Shown: one piece after another, positions 5,647 to 7,706 of the stretch
Layout: every line of letters starts with the position of its first letter
Numbering within the stretch: the first letter of the stretch is position 1
Source of the DNA: Fimbriimonas sp.
Lineage (GTDB): Bacteria; Armatimonadota; Fimbriimonadia; Fimbriimonadales; Fimbriimonadaceae
Length of the DNA: 7,706 bases
Assembly (NCBI GenBank): GCA_030447945.1
Contig: JAUJNV010000080.1
Span: 1 to 7,706 of the forward strand
Direction: 5' to 3'
Made by a program: the position numbers and the translations under genes
The notes under the pieces: generated by a model
What the model saw: only the letters and a program-made list of their open reading frames with translations
Database searches by the model: none
What the model was told of the DNA's origin: nothing

Positions 5647-6285
5647 CTATCTCTGCGCGTTGACCGCCTTCAAAGCTTGGTCGGTCAGGTCGTTGGCGCC
5701 GTAGGGGGCTACCTCGTTCACGTACACGACGGTGTAGCCTTCCTTCGCGCCGACTTCTTTCACGGCCTTGCGGACCTTGACGAGGGTCTCGGCGCGCATC
5801 TTGCCCTGCATCTGGCGGAGATCCTCCTCGAAGGCCTGGGCCCAGTTCACCAACAGGTTCTGCGCGGTGCGGACCCGGGCGCTGTAGTCCTCGATCTGCT
5901 TCGTCTCGGCTGCGCTCAGCGGGTTCTTGGTCTGCAGCTCCACGTACTTCTTCTGAGTGGCGATGGCATCCGTCTTGATGCGATCCAGCTCGCCTTTCTC
6001 AGCGCCTTCGAGCGAATCCTTCACGCTCAGCTCCCGGAACTTCAGGAGGAACTTGGTGTCCATCACCTTGTACGATTCGAAGAACCGCAGAGCGTCCTCG
6101 CGCCGCTTGGCGTAGGCGCGGAACGCCTCTTCCTGCTTCTTCGCATGGTCGCTGTCGTTGAACACCCGCTGCCAGTCCACGACGCCGATCTTCATGGTCG
6201 GCGTCTGCATGCCCGCGCCGACCATGCCCGTCATCGCCAGCGCCATCACGCCGGCCAATCCCCATCCTAAATTGTGTAGCTTCAT
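5647..6285 (-). CDS. skp: Skp/OmpH-like periplasmic chaperone, copy 1
   Basis: This 212-residue OmpH/Skp-family protein is predicted to bind unfolded outer-membrane proteins in the periplasm and pass them to BamA. The signal peptide is MKLHNLGWGLAGVMALAMTGMVGAG, with a likely cleavage near residues 24-30. The mature part starts with the strand KIGVVDWQRVF (32-42), typical of the family. A helix-rich, Lys/Glu-rich arm region (45-180) follows, and the end strand is GYTVVYVNEVAPYGANDLTD (183-202). At 212 residues it is longer than E. coli Skp (161), with extended arms. The start ATG follows the bamA stop by 9 nt with a TAAGGAG Shine-Dalgarno made partly from that stop codon. The bamA-skp adjacency is conserved across many diderms and supports the call. 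Being next to bamA, this is the likelier ancestral copy. Confidence 0.9.
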   Translation of the reverse strand: MKLHNLGWGLAGVMALAMTGMVGAGMQTPTMKIGVVDWQRVFNDSDHAKKQEEAFRAYAKRREDALRFFESYKVMDTKFLLKFRELSVKDSLEGAEKGELDRIKTDAIATQKKYVELQTKNPLSAAETKQIEDYSARVRTAQNLLVNWAQAFEEDLRQMQGKMRAETLVKVRKAVKEVGAKEGYTVVYVNEVAPYGANDLTDQALKAVNAQR

Positions 6286-6290
6286 GGTTT

Positions 6291-6297
6291 CTCCTTA
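6291..6297 (-). promoter_or_regulatory. Ribosome binding site of skp copy 1, fused to bamA stop
   Basis: Read on the minus strand, TAAGGAG includes the bamA stop codon TAA and lies 5 nt before ATG 6285. A ribosome finishing bamA would already cover this site, so the two genes should be translationally coupled and made in linked amounts. Confidence 0.8.
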
Positions 6298-7706
6298 GAG
6301 AGACGTGCCAATGAGGAAGTGTGTGCGACTCTTCCCCTCTTCATTGAATCCCAGGTCCAAGCGGATCGGGCCGAGCGGCGTGCGGAAGCTCAGGCCAATG
6401 CCAAAGCCGAGGTGCATGTCGAAGGCTCGCGACTGCGTGTAGTCATTGATCGAGCCGTAGTTGCCGCCCCACGCTCCGCCGTAGTCCACGAATCCGATGA
6501 TGTTGAAGGCCCGCTGGATCGGGTAGCGCAGCTCGGCGGTGAACAGCAGCGTGTTCTTGCCCCAGAAGCGATCCTCGGGGTAGCCGCGCAAGGTGTCGGA
6601 GCCGCCGGAAAAGAACTGCTCGAAGAACGGCACGTCGCCGAGGATGGTGCCGTAGCGCGCCCGGAGCGCGAGCACCCGCCGAGGCGCTTGCAGCTCCTCC
6701 TCCGTGCGCGGGGGCTGATCCGTGAAGTAGGTGCGGTACTCCAGGAAGCTGCGCAGAAAGCCGCCGGAGCCCAGGACGTCCGAGTCGGGCACGATTCCCT
6801 GGTTCCGCGTGATGTTCGCGTACCCCGGCTCGAGCTGGGCCGAGATAAAGTCGCCTCGGGACGGGTCGGTGTTCACGTCGCGCCGGTTGCGCGAGAGGCC
6901 CAAGGTGAGCACCCCGACGCTGCCGTCCTGCTGGATAAACTCCTTCCTCCCGTAGCCCGGAAGGTCACTGCCGCCGAGGAATTCGCTGCCGCTGTTGGTG
7001 CTGATGTCTTCGGTGGCGACGTTCTCAAACCGTCCTGAGAGGCCCGCCGAGATGATGTTCTGGAGGGTCAGCGACGGCTCGTCCTTCAGAACGCGCGAGA
7101 GCCCGAGCGAGAGGCCCGTGCGCCGCTCCGTGTACCGGTCGTCTTCGGTGATCCCCTCGCTCCCGCCGCCGAAGGTGCCGGCGAAGCGGTAGACGAGGCG
7201 GCTGAAGATCGACGCGCGGAACTGCGTGTCGCGGTTGTCGATGAAGGGGTTGGTGTAGCTGAGGTCGATGCTCGGCCCGTCGCCCTGGGCGGCCTGGAGC
7301 AGGTTGATGCCGAACCCCTGCCCGGTGCCGCGGAAGTTGTTGACCTGAAGGTTGAGTACGCCCGCGATCGAGGAGCGCGGGTCCACCTGAACGCCGAAGT
7401 TAAACGTGTTCGTGCGGGCCTCGGTGACATCCGCTATGAGGTTGATCTTGCCCGGCTCGTCCTCCGTGTCTTGGAGCGGACGCACCGTCTCGAACCACTG
7501 GGTGCTGTACAAGCGGTTGAGGTCTCCCATCCACTTCGCACGGCTATACGGCTCGCCGGGACGCGTCTTGATCAGCCGCTTGATGATCCGGTCCTGGGTG
7601 AGGCGGTTGCCCTGGATGGAGACCGAGCCGACTTTGGCCTCCAAGACGGAGAGGTTGATCGTGCCCGGAGACTCGGCCAGCGGCTCGAAGGCCTCGACCT
7701 GCGCGA
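6295..7706 (-). CDS. bamA: Outer-membrane assembly protein BamA (5' end missing)
   Basis: This Omp85-family barrel assembly factor inserts beta-barrel proteins into the outer membrane. About 469 C-terminal residues are visible; the frame is open to the window edge, so a TTG at 7644 is internal, not a start. The visible part begins at the end of one POTRA domain (INLSVLEAKVG), followed by the last complete POTRA (VGSVSIQGNRL, RPGEPYS, LYSTQWFETV, INLIADVTE). The 16-stranded barrel starts at about TNTFNFGVQVD. The family hallmark in loop 6 is GGSDTLRGYPEDRFWG, equivalent to the (V/I)RGF motif that folds back into the barrel. The last strands are IRLDLGFNEEG and THFLIGTSL. The final residue is Leu, not the common Phe/Trp. 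It is the first gene of the visible operon; its promoter and any genes before it lie off the right edge. Confidence 0.95.
   Translation of the reverse strand, partial: AQVEAFEPLAESPGTINLSVLEAKVGSVSIQGNRLTQDRIIKRLIKTRPGEPYSRAKWMGDLNRLYSTQWFETVRPLQDTEDEPGKINLIADVTEARTNTFNFGVQVDPRSSIAGVLNLQVNNFRGTGQGFGINLLQAAQGDGPSIDLSYTNPFIDNRDTQFRASIFSRLVYRFAGTFGGGSEGITEDDRYTERRTGLSLGLSRVLKDEPSLTLQNIISAGLSGRFENVATEDISTNSGSEFLGGSDLPGYGRKEFIQQDGSVGVLTLGLSRNRRDVNTDPSRGDFISAQLEPGYANITRNQGIVPDSDVLGSGGFLRSFLEYRTYFTDQPPRTEEELQAPRRVLALRARYGTILGDVPFFEQFFSGGSDTLRGYPEDRFWGKNTLLFTAELRYPIQRAFNIIGFVDYGGAWGGNYGSINDYTQSRAFDMHLGFGIGLSFRTPLGPIRLDLGFNEEGKSRTHFLIGTSL

Noticed and set aside
7642..7644. TTG start for bamA
   Set aside because: The frame stays open to the window edge with continuing POTRA-like sequence, so the gene is truncated, not starting here.

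Overview
ORGANISM. The window comes from a GC-rich diderm (outer-membrane) bacterium that makes lipid A. The minus strand carries bamA, two skp/ompH-like chaperone genes, a coiled-coil lipoprotein gene, lpxD and lpxC in one tight run. The phylum cannot be fixed from the sequence. The compact bamA-skp-skp-lipoprotein-lpxD-lpxC order, with lpxC directly behind lpxD instead of fabZ/lpxA, is unlike the Enterobacteria layout. An Armatimonadota-like or other non-proteobacterial diderm is a low-confidence guess. LAYOUT. Positions 1-176 are C-rich and apparently non-coding, with two small adjacent hairpins. Positions 177-1818 (+ strand) hold three small, well-separated genes whose products all start with an export signal. 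The first (177-554) is unrecognised. The second (807-1184) resembles the NTF2-fold immunity-like family. The third (1354-1818) is a predicted lipoprotein of unknown function. This block is visibly less GC-rich than the rest and looks like accessory DNA. It also holds a 74-bp element with 14-bp terminal inverted repeats (1185-1258). Positions 1891-2013 hold a perfect 39-bp inverted repeat, built as two inverted GTAG-headed REP hairpins (a REPIN/BIME-like unit). It lies between the converging ends of the accessory block and lpxC. Positions 2044-7706 (- strand) are the envelope operon, read right to left: bamA (5' end off the window), skp copy 1, skp copy 2, coiled-coil lipoprotein, lpxD, lpxC. 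HOW IT WORKS TOGETHER. BamA inserts barrel proteins into the outer membrane and Skp-like chaperones escort them through the periplasm. LpxC and LpxD catalyse the second and third steps of lipid A synthesis. The operon therefore couples supply of outer-membrane protein and of outer-leaflet lipid. The lipoprotein between the two halves is probably an envelope component, but its role is unknown. MOST UNUSUAL. Both gaps around skp copy 2 are filled by inverted clusters of short GGYGTTR-type tandem repeats. In the first gap (5556-5640) six heptamers abut the skp-2 start codon, which has no Shine-Dalgarno next to it. A hairpin through the repeats could bring a distant AGGA to the right spacing. In the second gap (4831-4906) the repeats run into the lipoprotein gene. 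They supply its TTG start codon(s) and the basic N-terminal part of its signal peptide, and include four perfect-length 8-nt units inside the reading frame. Gain or loss of one unit would shift the frame before the lipobox, the architecture of a phase-variable gene.
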